In this document: positions 1 to 8,872 of the stretch, piece after piece
Layout: each line of letters begins with the position of its first letter
How positions within the stretch are numbered: position 1 is the first letter of the stretch
Origin: Deltaproteobacteria bacterium
GTDB lineage: Bacteria > Myxococcota_A > UBA9160 > SZUA-336
DNA: 64,000 nt
Reading direction: 5' to 3'
NCBI GenBank assembly: GCA_029261895.1
Contig: JAJDAK010000047.1
Location: forward strand, 1-64,000
Translations under genes and position numbers: made by a program
The notes under the pieces: generated by a model
The model's database searches: none
Told to the model about the DNA's origin: nothing
What the model saw: the letters and a program-made list of their open reading frames with translations, nothing else

Positions 1-162
1 GGTGTAACGACTCGTACCGAGCAGGCTGAGGCCCCCGAAGAGGTCAGCATCGCTGAACAGTTCGTTGAAGCGAATCTTGCGAGCGTGCAGGCGAAGGCTT
101 CGGCCCAGATCATGCGCGTCGAAGACGAACTTACCGGCACCATATTGGACATCTTTGCCTAG
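1..162 (+). CDS. C-terminal 53 residues of a gene cut by the window edge
   Basis: Frame 1 is open from the first base to a TAG at 160-162. The visible tail contains IAEQFVEANLASVQAKAS and ends DELTGTILDIFA. This pattern loosely resembles the C-terminal helix of flagellar basal-body rod and hook proteins, where an ADEMLGTLLDL-like ending is common. The match is weak and only the tail is available, so the family is a guess. A small hairpin follows the stop. Confidence 0.4.
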   Translation, partial: GVTTRTEQAEAPEEVSIAEQFVEANLASVQAKASAQIMRVEDELTGTILDIFA

Positions 163-195
163 ATTCGCACTCGCGAATCCCCCCGAAACGTTTTT
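162..195 (+). terminator. Putative terminator hairpin after the upstream gene
   Basis: A perfect 7-bp stem (GATTCGC/GCGAATC at 162-168 and 173-179, loop ACTC) begins at the stop codon of the upstream gene. A run of five T lies at 191-195, separated from the stem by a C-rich spacer. The displaced T-run makes this a weaker intrinsic terminator than usual. Confidence 0.4.
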
Positions 196-213
196 CTAGC
201 TACACTTCAAGCC

Positions 214-1575
214 ATGTCGATCCCAAGCGATCGTGGGCTCCCACTTTGCCTCGTGCTAACGAGCCTATGTATATCCGCGTGCGGCTCACTCTCTGGACCC
301 AGCGCCGATCAACCCGGGCTCGATGGCGCGCCGGTGTTGGCGAGGTCTGGCGCGACAGAACTCAGTGTGGTTCGATCCATTGTTATTCGCAACGCGAAGA
401 TCATGACCGCCGCCGGCCCGACCGAAGACGGGGCCGATCTTTGGTTGCGCGGAGCGACCGTGGCGGGCGTGGGTCGCGAGCTTGTCGTTCCAGAGGGTAC
501 CGAGGTCATCGATGCGAACGGTGCTTGGGTCACACCTGGACTGATCGATCCGCACAGCCATATCGGAGTCTACGGACTGCCCACAGTCGCGGCGCATGCG
601 GATGGCAACGAAGCCAGTGCAGTGTTTCGTCCGGAGGTACGCGCGGTGGATTCGTTCTGGCCACAGGACCCCGCCATTGAAAAAGCGTTATCGGGTGGCG
701 TGACGACGATCCATGTCCTTCCTGGTTCCGCGAATCTCGTCGGCGGCCAGGGCGTCAGCATTCGCTTGCGGCCGGCACTTTCCGCATCCGCGATGGTTTT
801 CGAGGGCGCCCCTGCGAGTATGAAAATGGCGTGTGGTGAAAATCCCAAGCGCGTCCATGGCAAAGGCAAGGGCAACCCTCAAACGCGAATGGGTGAGATG
901 GCGTTGATGCGCCAATGGTTGGAGGATGCGCGCGGCCATAGTCCCAAGGCGGCGAAACCGGATTTAAAAAAGGACCCCATGGCGGCGGTGGCGTCCGGCG
1001 AGATTCGGATTCAAAACCATTGCTACCGTGCAGATGAAATGCTCCAGCGGCTCGAACTCTTTAAAGAGTATGGGGTGAAACCACGGGCATTCCATCATGC
1101 CGTTGAGGCGTATAAAGTTCGCGACGCACTCGCGGAAGCCGAGGTGGGTGCCGTCGTGTGGGCCGATTGGTGGGGCGTTAAGATGGAGCTCTTCGATATG
1201 GTTCCAGCGAACGCTGCGTTGCTCGATCAGGCCGGTGTTCGCGTCGCGCTGCACTCTGACTCACCTGCTGAGGTACAACATCTAAATCGTGAGGCCGCCA
1301 AGGCATTGGCATCGGGTTTGCGCGCGGGTTTGGATCTGGACAGAGATGATGCGATTCGATGGATCACTGTGAACCCCGCATGGATTCTTGGGATCGATGA
1401 TCGTGTCGGAACGCTGGAGGTTGGCAAGCAAGCGGACTTTGTCATTTGGTCGGGTGATCCCCTCAGTGTTTACGCGCAAGCGAAGCAGGTCTACATCCAG
1501 GGTGAGGTCGTCTACGATCGCGAGCAGGCTCGCGAACCGATTTCGGATTTTGAATTGGGGATTCGTAAGCAATGA
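214..1575 (+). CDS. Amidohydrolase-family lipoprotein (imidazolonepropionase-like)
   Basis: The 453-residue protein starts with a signal peptide ending in a lipobox (ISAC, Cys23), so it is probably anchored to a membrane outside the cytoplasm. The body is an amidohydrolase-superfamily fold: a beta-sandwich segment before PGLIDPHSH (metal-binding His114 and His116), His294-His295 in the barrel, HSDSP with the catalytic Asp349, and a C-terminal VGKQADFVIW segment. These metal ligands are intact, so it should be an active hydrolase. The substrate is unknown. It is the first gene of a tightly packed operon, and the next gene overlaps it by ATGA. No strong ribosome-binding site is visible before the ATG. 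Confidence 0.82.
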   Translation: MSIPSDRGLPLCLVLTSLCISACGSLSGPSADQPGLDGAPVLARSGATELSVVRSIVIRNAKIMTAAGPTEDGADLWLRGATVAGVGRELVVPEGTEVIDANGAWVTPGLIDPHSHIGVYGLPTVAAHADGNEASAVFRPEVRAVDSFWPQDPAIEKALSGGVTTIHVLPGSANLVGGQGVSIRLRPALSASAMVFEGAPASMKMACGENPKRVHGKGKGNPQTRMGEMALMRQWLEDARGHSPKAAKPDLKKDPMAAVASGEIRIQNHCYRADEMLQRLELFKEYGVKPRAFHHAVEAYKVRDALAEAEVGAVVWADWWGVKMELFDMVPANAALLDQAGVRVALHSDSPAEVQHLNREAAKALASGLRAGLDLDRDDAIRWITVNPAWILGIDDRVGTLEVGKQADFVIWSGDPLSVYAQAKQVYIQGEVVYDREQAREPISDFELGIRKQ

Positions 1576-2780
1576 TTCGACTGCTCGCTGCCGTCGCACT
1601 CATGAATGCCACGGTTTATACCGGCGATGGCCCACCCTTAGAAAACGCCACCGTATTGATTGATGACAATCGCGTGACTGCCGTTGGCGCGAATGTTGAG
1701 ATTCCAGAGTTCGCCACTCGGCTTCAACTCAAAGGTGCCGTCATTACACCGGGATTCATCGATGCCGCTTCTCGTATTGGCGTGGTGGAAGTAAGGAGCG
1801 TGCCGTCAACCATCGAAGCCACGCTCGAAAGCGACGATCCGGTTCGGGCGTCCCTTCGTGTTGCAGATACCTTCAACCCAGATTCTCTGGTGATTCCGTA
1901 CGTGCGCCAATCGGGATTGACCTCCGCCGTAGTGATCCCGAGAGGCGGTCTCATTGCCGGACAATCCATTTGGGCGGATCTAACGCCTCAGGATCCAATG
2001 CGCAAGCGTGCTTTAGCGCTACACATCGGTCTGGGGAAGACTGGAAAGCAGGGCGGTCGCGCTGCACAGTTTTTACGGCTCCGCGAAGTGCTCGATGACG
2101 CGCGACTCTTTCACAGCAACCGTGGTCCCTATATTTCTCGCCGACTCCGCGACCTTTCCGTCAGTGCGTCGGATCTTGCTGTCATGCACAAGGTCATCGA
2201 ACGCGAAATGCCAGTCGTGATTCAGGTCGACCGGGCATCCGATATTCGTACGGCGCTTGAGCTGATTCGTACTTACAAACTGCGTGGAATATTACTTGGA
2301 GTCGCGGAGGGTTGGGTCGTTGCCGATGAGATTGCCAGAGCCAAGGTTCCGGTGTTGGTCGATCCGACGGAAAATCTACCTACAAACTTTGACACACTTC
2401 AGAGTCGCATCGACAACGCTCATTTGATGCACCAAGCGGGCGTACGTGTTGCGTTTACCTCAGGTGGGGGTGCGCATTTCGCATCGCGCCTACGCTATAA
2501 CGCGGGTGTCGCGGTCGCGAACGGCTTTAAGTATGACGATGCGCTTGCGGCCATTACCCGTGTGCCAGCGGAGATCTTTGGGATGGTGGATGCGGGTCAG
2601 ATCAAGCCGGGCGCGCTGGCGAATATTGTTGTCTGGAACGGCGACCCGTTCGAGCCGCTGAGTTGGCCTACTGCGGTTTACATCCGCGGCATCGCGATGG
2701 ACCTGCAGACGCGTCAGGATCTTTTGACCGAACGCTATTTGAAGCGCGGCATATTGCGACCAGAGGAGACACCTCGATGA
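1572..2780 (+). CDS. Amidohydrolase-like partner lacking metal ligands (probably non-catalytic)
   Basis: This 402-residue protein follows the same fold and order as the preceding gene (ITPGFIDAASR, then AFTSGGGAHF, then KPGALANIVVWNGDP) and overlaps it by four bases. The HxH motif is replaced by Ala66 and Arg68, and the catalytic Asp position of the HSDSP motif is Gly298. I infer that it cannot bind the usual metals and probably forms a complex with its active neighbour. A short hydrophobic N-terminus (MIRLLAAVALM) could be an export signal but is weak. Tandem amidohydrolase pairs occur in other bacteria, but I cannot name the substrate. Confidence 0.75.
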   Translation: MIRLLAAVALMNATVYTGDGPPLENATVLIDDNRVTAVGANVEIPEFATRLQLKGAVITPGFIDAASRIGVVEVRSVPSTIEATLESDDPVRASLRVADTFNPDSLVIPYVRQSGLTSAVVIPRGGLIAGQSIWADLTPQDPMRKRALALHIGLGKTGKQGGRAAQFLRLREVLDDARLFHSNRGPYISRRLRDLSVSASDLAVMHKVIEREMPVVIQVDRASDIRTALELIRTYKLRGILLGVAEGWVVADEIARAKVPVLVDPTENLPTNFDTLQSRIDNAHLMHQAGVRVAFTSGGGAHFASRLRYNAGVAVANGFKYDDALAAITRVPAEIFGMVDAGQIKPGALANIVVWNGDPFEPLSWPTAVYIRGIAMDLQTRQDLLTERYLKRGILRPEETPR

Positions 2781-4171
2781 GTCAAGTTCCCGGAATGATG
2801 TCGCGAAAAGAACTCGAATCCGCGGTGAAATCGGGCGAAATTCACACGGTCCTTACTGTCATTCCCGATCTTTACGGTCGTCTGGTCGGCAAGCGGATCA
2901 CCGGACACTTTTTTCTTGAGGAAGTTGCGGGTCATGGCATGCACATGTGTGACTACCTGCTGGCATGCGATATGGAGATGGATCCGGTTCCCGGGTATCG
3001 CTTCACATCGTGGGAGAGTGGATACGGCGACTTTCTCTGCGAAGTCGATTTTTCGACGCTGCGCCGAGCGTCTTGGCTAGAGGGTACGGCGATCGTGATT
3101 TGCGATGTCGTTGATGCACGTGACAAAGCGCCCGTTCGCGTCGCCCCGCGAAGTATTCTCAAGTCTCAAATCGAGCGTGCTCGTTCGGCTGGCTTTGTAC
3201 CGCTCGGTGCGAGCGAGCTCGAGTTCTTTGCGTTTCGCGACAGCTTCGAAAGTGCAGGGGAGAAGAACTACGACGGTCTGCAGACGTACGGCAGTTACAT
3301 CGAGGATTACCATATTTTGCAGACCACGAAGATTGAACCCCTCGTCGGCGCGATTCGACATCACTTGGATCATTCCGGAATTCCCGTTGAGTTCAGTAAG
3401 GGTGAGTGGGGCGCGGGCCAGCAGGAGATCAATCTTCGCTATTGCGACTTCCTGGAGATGGCGGACCGGCACGTGGTCTATAAGAACGCCGCCAAAGAGA
3501 TCGCACATCAGCAGGGTCTATCGATTACCTTCATGGCGAAGTGGGATGCCGCTCATGCTGGCAATAGTCAGCACCTGCATGCGAGTCTTTGGGACTTGAC
3601 GGGCAAGACGAATGTTTTCGAGGGCGATGGTGATGTCATCCCAGACACAAGGGCGCGCCCGTCGAAAACCTTCATGCATTGGTTAGGCGGGCTGCTCAAG
3701 CACGCAAGAGAGATGACGCTGTTTTTCGCGCCCTATATCAATTCGTATAAGCGATTCATGCCTGGGACTTTTGCACCCACGGGAATCGGTTGGTCCTACG
3801 ACAATCGCACGACCGGTTTTCGTGTGGTGGGCGATGGTTCTTCTCTGCGAACCGAGTGTCGCATCCCGGGTGCCGATGCCAATCCGTATCTCACGTTTGC
3901 AATTATGCTTGCGGCTGGCCTGGATGGCATAGAGAACGAGATCGATCCGCCCGAGATTTTTAACGGCAATCTTTATGAGGCCGAAGGTGTTGAGCAAATC
4001 CCGCGAACCCTTGCTGAAGCCATTCATGTAGCGGAGAAAAGTGAGTGGTTGCGCGATACCCTGGGTGAGGACGTGCTTGAACACTATCTTCATTTCGCCA
4101 GAACCGAGAAGCGTAAGTTCGACGAGGTCGTCACAACCTGGGAGCGTGCGCGCTTTTTCGAACGCGGGTAG
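2777..4171 (+). CDS. Glutamine synthetase family ligase (gamma-glutamylpolyamine synthetase-like)
   Basis: The ATG at 2777 overlaps the previous stop and sits eight bases after GAGGAG, so I prefer it to the longer upstream frame. The 464-residue product has GS hallmarks: ELEFF (147-151, metal Glu residues), GAGQQEIN, NSQHLH (263-268), APYINSYKR and RTECRIPGADANPYL (from Arg358, glutamate binding). Members of this subgroup ligate glutamate to amines such as putrescine using ATP rather than assimilating ammonia. The adjacent PuuD-like hydrolase supports a gamma-glutamyl amine role. Assignment to a particular amine is inference. Confidence 0.8.
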   Translation: MSQVPGMMSRKELESAVKSGEIHTVLTVIPDLYGRLVGKRITGHFFLEEVAGHGMHMCDYLLACDMEMDPVPGYRFTSWESGYGDFLCEVDFSTLRRASWLEGTAIVICDVVDARDKAPVRVAPRSILKSQIERARSAGFVPLGASELEFFAFRDSFESAGEKNYDGLQTYGSYIEDYHILQTTKIEPLVGAIRHHLDHSGIPVEFSKGEWGAGQQEINLRYCDFLEMADRHVVYKNAAKEIAHQQGLSITFMAKWDAAHAGNSQHLHASLWDLTGKTNVFEGDGDVIPDTRARPSKTFMHWLGGLLKHAREMTLFFAPYINSYKRFMPGTFAPTGIGWSYDNRTTGFRVVGDGSSLRTECRIPGADANPYLTFAIMLAAGLDGIENEIDPPEIFNGNLYEAEGVEQIPRTLAEAIHVAEKSEWLRDTLGEDVLEHYLHFARTEKRKFDEVVTTWERARFFERG

Positions 4172-4173
4172 CG

Positions 4174-4890
4174 ATGGCTATCTCTCGCCCAGTAATTGGT
4201 ATTACGACCTATGGCCCCGAAGGCGATCTCGATTCGTTTTCAGCGCCGAAGGACTACGTTGACGCGATCGCGATGGCCGGCGGTATTCCATTCCTATTGC
4301 CGCCCTCCAGCGTTCCGATCCCCGAAGTACTTGACGCGGTAGACGGCGTACTGCTGACCGGCGGAGGAGATCTGAACCCATCGACCTATGGCGGCCCTAG
4401 CCATGAAACCCTCTATGGCATGAGCCAGCCGCGTGATCAGTTCGAGCTCGCTCTCTGTAAAGCGCTCATCCCAGAAGATACGCCGGTGTTTGGTATTTGT
4501 CGGGGAATGCAGGTGATGAATGTCGCCGCCGGGGGTGATTTGGAGGTACATCTTCCTGATGTTCGAGGCGACGAAGTCTCCCACCGCTTGCCCCCTCGAA
4601 AACCAACCCATCATCTGGTGACGCTGCTACCGAAGACGATGCTCACGGAAATTTTCCAGAAGGAAGAGTTTTCGGTCTGCTCCTGGCATCATCAAGAGGT
4701 GAAACATTTGGGCCAGGGTCTGAATCCCATCGCACATGCTGCGGACGGTGTTATAGAGGGGCTGATGCTCGATCCGCATCGCTTCTTCATCGGTGTGCAA
4801 TGGCATCCGGAAATGCAGGTGGCCGACGACCCACTTCAGCGGCGAATATTTGATGCGTTTATCGACGCAGCGAAAGGGACCCAACGTTGA
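4174..4890 (+). CDS. Gamma-glutamyl-GABA hydrolase family protein (PuuD-like class I amidotransferase)
   Basis: The 238-residue protein matches the peptidase C26 family. It has GVLLTGGGDLNPSTYGG, the nucleophile elbow FGICRGMQ (Cys109) and the WHPEM motif (His211, Glu213) that completes the catalytic triad. PuuD hydrolyses gamma-glutamyl-gamma-aminobutyrate to glutamate and GABA. It begins two bases after the GS-like gene and overlaps the following SDR by TTGA. The pair GS-like plus PuuD-like is the signature of a gamma-glutamylated amine catabolic route. No aldehyde dehydrogenase of that pathway lies nearby. Confidence 0.82.
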   Translation: MAISRPVIGITTYGPEGDLDSFSAPKDYVDAIAMAGGIPFLLPPSSVPIPEVLDAVDGVLLTGGGDLNPSTYGGPSHETLYGMSQPRDQFELALCKALIPEDTPVFGICRGMQVMNVAAGGDLEVHLPDVRGDEVSHRLPPRKPTHHLVTLLPKTMLTEIFQKEEFSVCSWHHQEVKHLGQGLNPIAHAADGVIEGLMLDPHRFFIGVQWHPEMQVADDPLQRRIFDAFIDAAKGTQR

Positions 4891-5660
4891 GACTCAAAGA
4901 TAAGACCTGCGTCATTACCGGTGGCGCAAGCGGGATCGGCCGCGAATCGTCACTCCTCTTTGCCAAAGAAGGAGGACGGGTTTTAGTCGCAGACCGCAAC
5001 ATCGAAGGTGCGGAATCCGTCGTGTCGGAGATTCGTGACGCAGGCGGAACCGCTCATGCATTCGCCGTCGATGTCACGCGCGCGAATGAAGTTTCTGCGA
5101 TGATGGAAGCCGCAGAGAAGGAACTCGGCCCGGTTCGCGTTGTGTTCAATAATGCGGGCATCTTTCCATTGGACGATGGTACGCCCGAAGATACCTCGGA
5201 AGAAACCTGGGATCTCGTGATGCAGATTAACCTGAAAGGCGTCTTCCTCGGTTGCAAGTACGGTGTTCCCGCGCTGCGCCGTGCGGGCGGTGGTTCCATC
5301 ATCAATACCGCGAGCTTCGTTGCAGTCATGGGTGCCGCGGCTGCACAGGTTGCCTACACGGCCAGTAAGGGTGGGGTGCTCGCCATGACGCGCGAGATCT
5401 CAGCCATCTACGCGCGCGAAAACATTCGCGCCAACGCGCTCTGTCCCGGGCCGGTGCAAACACCGCTGCTCGCTGAACTGATCGCAGATCCCGCAGCGCG
5501 CGCACGACGCCTTGTCCACGTGCCGTATGGGCGTTTTGCGGAAGCGAAGGAAATCGCGCAGGCCGCGTTATTTCTTGCAAGCGATGAGTCGTCGTACATC
5601 AACGGTACAAGCTTCCTTGTCGATGGCGGCATCTCCGCAACCTACATCACACCCGAATGA
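4887..5660 (+). CDS. Short-chain dehydrogenase/reductase
   Basis: This classical SDR has 257 residues. The dinucleotide motif GGASGIG is at 12-18, NNAG at 88-91, a catalytic Ser in the NTASF segment, and Tyr157/Lys161 in YTASKGG. It ends with the usual NGTSFLVDGG segment. The start is a TTG overlapping the PuuD stop. It probably oxidises or reduces an alcohol or ketone of the compound handled by the operon. The substrate cannot be read from the sequence. Confidence 0.85.
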   Translation: MRLKDKTCVITGGASGIGRESSLLFAKEGGRVLVADRNIEGAESVVSEIRDAGGTAHAFAVDVTRANEVSAMMEAAEKELGPVRVVFNNAGIFPLDDGTPEDTSEETWDLVMQINLKGVFLGCKYGVPALRRAGGGSIINTASFVAVMGAAAAQVAYTASKGGVLAMTREISAIYARENIRANALCPGPVQTPLLAELIADPAARARRLVHVPYGRFAEAKEIAQAALFLASDESSYINGTSFLVDGGISATYITPE

Positions 5661-5667
5661 TCATCGC

Positions 5668-6543
5668 ATGAGCGCTGTCGGTTCCGTGATTCGTGTCTAT
5701 CGTGGTGGATGCGAAGTCGTGTACCGGGACGAGATCGTCGAACTTCGACTGATGGGGCGTCACGCGCACCACGAAGTTTCATTAGCGATCGGTGACGATG
5801 TCAGCTTCGATCCCGGCACCGCCACGGTGAACGACGTGCAACCCCGTCGCACGAAGCTCGCGCGACTGAGGAGTCGCGACGGACGTGAGCAGGTGATCGC
5901 CGCGAATATGGAGCAGCTCGGAATTGTTGCGTCAGTCGTCCGCCCCGAATTTCGGCCGGGAGCCGTCGATCGATTTCTAATCGCAGCAAGAGCGGGTGGC
6001 CTGGACGCTATCTTGATCGTCAACAAGACCGATTTGCTAGAAGGCGCGCCGCTGCCCGACGAAGTCTTGGCGTACGACGGCATCGTTCCCATCTATGGAG
6101 TGTCGGCGAAACAGGGCGAGGGACTTGCTGAGCTCCGCGAAGTACTCGCGGGTTTGCGCACCGTATTCGCGGGCCACAGCGGGGTGGGTAAGAGTTCGCT
6201 GCTGAATGCTCTCGAACCCGAATTACGTCTCGAAACGGGTGAGGTGACGCGCAAGGATAAGGGACGCCACACCACCACGACCGCGACCTGGCTTCGCCTG
6301 CCCGGAAACGCGGTTGTGGTCGACACGCCAGGCCTGCGGGAAATCGCTACAGGTCCCGTCGATGTCAACATTCTACGTTTGGTGTATCCGGATATTGAAA
6401 TGTTTGCGGATGAGTGCCAGTTTCGAAACTGTCGTCATGCGCAAGAACCGGGCTGCGGCGTGGCTAGTGCTGTCGAATCCGGAAAACTGCCTCTGGCACG
6501 TGTTTGGAATTATCAGAAGCTTATCGCGGAACTCAGCGCCTAA
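5668..6543 (+). CDS. rsgA: Ribosome small-subunit-dependent GTPase RsgA
   Basis: The 291-residue protein is a circularly permuted GTPase that helps late 30S subunit assembly. An N-terminal OB-fold is followed by NKTD (119-122, G4), then GHSGVGKSS (169-177, P-loop), a GRHTTT switch and DTPGLRE. The C-terminal zinc module has Cys250, Cys255, His257 and Cys263. The order G4 before G1 is diagnostic. I choose ATG 5668, seven bases after the SDR stop, because upstream in-frame codons only read through the SDR gene. It is the last gene of the operon. Confidence 0.95.
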   Translation: MSAVGSVIRVYRGGCEVVYRDEIVELRLMGRHAHHEVSLAIGDDVSFDPGTATVNDVQPRRTKLARLRSRDGREQVIAANMEQLGIVASVVRPEFRPGAVDRFLIAARAGGLDAILIVNKTDLLEGAPLPDEVLAYDGIVPIYGVSAKQGEGLAELREVLAGLRTVFAGHSGVGKSSLLNALEPELRLETGEVTRKDKGRHTTTTATWLRLPGNAVVVDTPGLREIATGPVDVNILRLVYPDIEMFADECQFRNCRHAQEPGCGVASAVESGKLPLARVWNYQKLIAELSA

Positions 6544-6578
6544 TGATCGCCCTTTGATCTCCAACCAGGCCAGCGCGT

Positions 6579-7706
6579 ATGATGCCCCCTATGGGTTTGT
6601 TCATGAGGATTCTGCTATCGACGACCTTTGCTGCTGCGACGCTGGTCCCCACCGCGAACGCAGTGGAATACCGCTTCTACCACCCCGACCCGTTGGGTTC
6701 GAATGTGGTGGTGACGAATCGATCGGGCGAAGTGGTTCAGCGGATGGTCCACATGCCTTACGGTGAATTACGCGCAGTGGTCGATGGCGCGGGTAACTCG
6801 ATCAGTCCCGGCGCGAATGATCCGAGGCATCATTTCACCGGGCACGAATACGATGCCGAATCGGGCCTGCACTACATGGGCGCCCGTCATTACGATCCGT
6901 TCGTGGGGCGTTTTATGAGCCAGGACCCGATCGTAGTTGCCGCCCCAACGCTCAGCCCCAACGGCTACGCGTATGCGAACAATCGCCCGACGGTACTGAT
7001 CGATCCGACCGGACTCATGCCGACACCTTCTCCTGCGCCAACACCCTCTCCAGAGGATCTGCAGAATCAGCGTATCCGCGAACTTTTCCCCAACTACGAT
7101 CCTGAAAACATTGGCGATCCCTTCGGGACCGGCATTGACGTGCTGAATTTTACCGGCCTGGGTGTGAACAGATTTACACAGAAATTCGGAACGGCCGTGT
7201 GGAAAAAGATAGGAAAAACCTTCGCGAAAGGGACGGTAAAGGGATCCTTCGAGCTAGGAGTGAAAGAAGGAGCTAGAGAAATAGTCACTCAGGAGTTGAA
7301 GGCTGATGCAAGGGCCGCCGCGATCGCGCGCGCTAAGGCGCTCATTACTGGTCGACGTACCAATGCGCGGGGACGTGGATTACCCAGGGACGATATTCTG
7401 GGGCGGGCGTTTGAATACGTGAATCTCCCAGGGAGAAAGACGCCGATACGAGCGTCACTAGGTGTTGTTGATGATGAGCTCGTGCTTGTTGCGCAGCGCA
7501 TACGTCAATTCAGTGTGGCCGAAAATGTACTTTCACTGGCTCGTTCGAGTGCCGTAGAGGGCGGACACCCCGCCGCCACGGTGATTTTTCAAAATACGTT
7601 GCAGCGCAATGTTCGGAGCATCTCCAGGGTCGCGAAAGAAGCGGGGTTCACCAGCGTACCCGCCAATTCGCCGAATACGCTTATCTTCTCAACAAAGGTC
7701 CGCTAG
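6579..7706 (+). CDS. Miniature secreted Rhs-core protein with an unrecognised C-terminal domain
   Basis: The 375-residue protein has an N-terminal signal peptide (core MRILLSTTFAAATLVPTANA), one short YD-like segment, and the Rhs core (GHEYDAESGLHYMGARHYDP, GRFMSQDP). The core-ending motif DPTGL is at 142-146. A Pro/Thr/Ser linker follows and then about 215 residues I do not recognise. In polymorphic toxins the region after DPxGL is the variable toxic tip, but typical Rhs proteins are over 1000 residues and carry many YD repeats. Alternative ATGs at 6591 and 6603 would also keep the signal peptide; a TATGAT box at 6577-6582 would favour them. No immunity-like gene follows. Confidence 0.78.
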   Translation: MMPPMGLFMRILLSTTFAAATLVPTANAVEYRFYHPDPLGSNVVVTNRSGEVVQRMVHMPYGELRAVVDGAGNSISPGANDPRHHFTGHEYDAESGLHYMGARHYDPFVGRFMSQDPIVVAAPTLSPNGYAYANNRPTVLIDPTGLMPTPSPAPTPSPEDLQNQRIRELFPNYDPENIGDPFGTGIDVLNFTGLGVNRFTQKFGTAVWKKIGKTFAKGTVKGSFELGVKEGAREIVTQELKADARAAAIARAKALITGRRTNARGRGLPRDDILGRAFEYVNLPGRKTPIRASLGVVDDELVLVAQRIRQFSVAENVLSLARSSAVEGGHPAATVIFQNTLQRNVRSISRVAKEAGFTSVPANSPNTLIFSTKVR

Positions 7707-8872
7707 CGTCTCGCAGCGGCGTCACGCAGTGGCTTTGAGGAAAGCAGCAGCAACAACGCTCCGGCGACAAGTGCACCTGATATTACGAAGATGATCGGAT
7801 AACCGTGGCGTCTGGCCACGATGCCAAGTACCGCGACTCCCGCTGACATGCCGAAGTTGAATGAGCCGTGGAAGAGACCGGTCATTTTGCCGCGCGCGTG
7901 CTCGCCGACTTGTTCGAGTGCAATGGTAATCAAGATGGGGAAAAGCAAGCCGTGCGCGAGACCGAAGACGAGGCCGATGATTTCAAAGTTCCACCTCGCA
8001 AGTTGCGACATCCAGAATACTGCGAAGCTGTACACCAATGCGGAGACGGTCATCACCAGGAATCGTCTTTCACCGTCGACCCAGCTGCCGAGGAATAGTC
8101 GTACGAATAGCGCCGCAGCCGCATAGGCGAGAAAGAAGCGGCTGATGCTCTCGATGCCGAGCTCGAGTGCAAACGGTTGTTGAAAGGTCATCATGCAGCC
8201 GAACGCCACTCCGCCAATAAATCCAACGCTGCTGATGCGCAATATGCCAGTTTGTCGGAGTACCTCTGCGAACTCGGGAATATGTGTTCCGGGAGCAGGA
8301 AGGGTGGGTCGCTCGCTCACGCGTAGTGAAAGCGCCACCGCTCCCATGGCGACAATCGATGAGAACATGAAGACGGGCTTCCAGCCGTACGCGGCTGCAA
8401 ATGGCTCGGTGATCGCGGGTCCGATCGCGTTCATACTCAGCATCGCCGCGCCGAACACGCCCACCGCCTGCCCCAGACGTTCGGGCGCAGCATGATCCAC
8501 GATCAATGTATTGGCGGTGACGAACGTCAGCGAAAACGCGACACCTTGAAGGATTCTTAGAAAGATAATGGGCCAACCAATGCCATCGACGAAGTAGAAA
8601 CCCGCGGACGCAAAGACGAAGACCACGCAGCCCCAGATTAGATACTGGCGTCGCTTTCCGCGATCGATCCAATGTCCCACCAGTGGAACCAAGAAGACCG
8701 AGGAGAGTCCGAAGGCCCCCATCACATTGCCGATGTCCTGTGCGTTTGCGTGATATTCCGTCGCTAAATATTTGGGCAGTAAGAAGAACGAAGAGAACGC
8801 GTAGCCGAAGCAAAGCTGTGTTAGCAGCAATGCAATAAATTTGGATGTGAAAAGAGGCGGGCGTGGATTCAA
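7703..8872 (-). CDS. Major facilitator superfamily transporter
   Basis: The 389-residue protein is almost wholly hydrophobic with about 12 predicted membrane segments. The MFS loop signature HWIDRGKRRQ follows helix 2. It overlaps the upstream hydrolase gene by four bases, so the two are probably co-transcribed. Its stop codon and that of the convergent Rhs gene share the tetranucleotide CTAG at 7703-7706. The substrate is unknown. Confidence 0.85.
   Translation of the reverse strand: MNPRPPLFTSKFIALLLTQLCFGYAFSSFFLLPKYLATEYHANAQDIGNVMGAFGLSSVFLVPLVGHWIDRGKRRQYLIWGCVVFVFASAGFYFVDGIGWPIIFLRILQGVAFSLTFVTANTLIVDHAAPERLGQAVGVFGAAMLSMNAIGPAITEPFAAAYGWKPVFMFSSIVAMGAVALSLRVSERPTLPAPGTHIPEFAEVLRQTGILRISSVGFIGGVAFGCMMTFQQPFALELGIESISRFFLAYAAAALFVRLFLGSWVDGERRFLVMTVSALVYSFAVFWMSQLARWNFEIIGLVFGLAHGLLFPILITIALEQVGEHARGKMTGLFHGSFNFGMSAGVAVLGIVARRHGYPIIFVISGALVAGALLLLLSSKPLRDAAARR

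Noticed and set aside
2663..2776. Longer N-terminus for the glutamine-synthetase-like gene
   Set aside because: The extension reads through the previous gene; ATG 2777 has a good ribosome-binding site and couples by ATGA.
5512..5667. Longer N-terminus for RsgA
   Set aside because: The extension overlaps the SDR gene and is arginine-rich shadow sequence; the OB-fold begins after ATG 5668.
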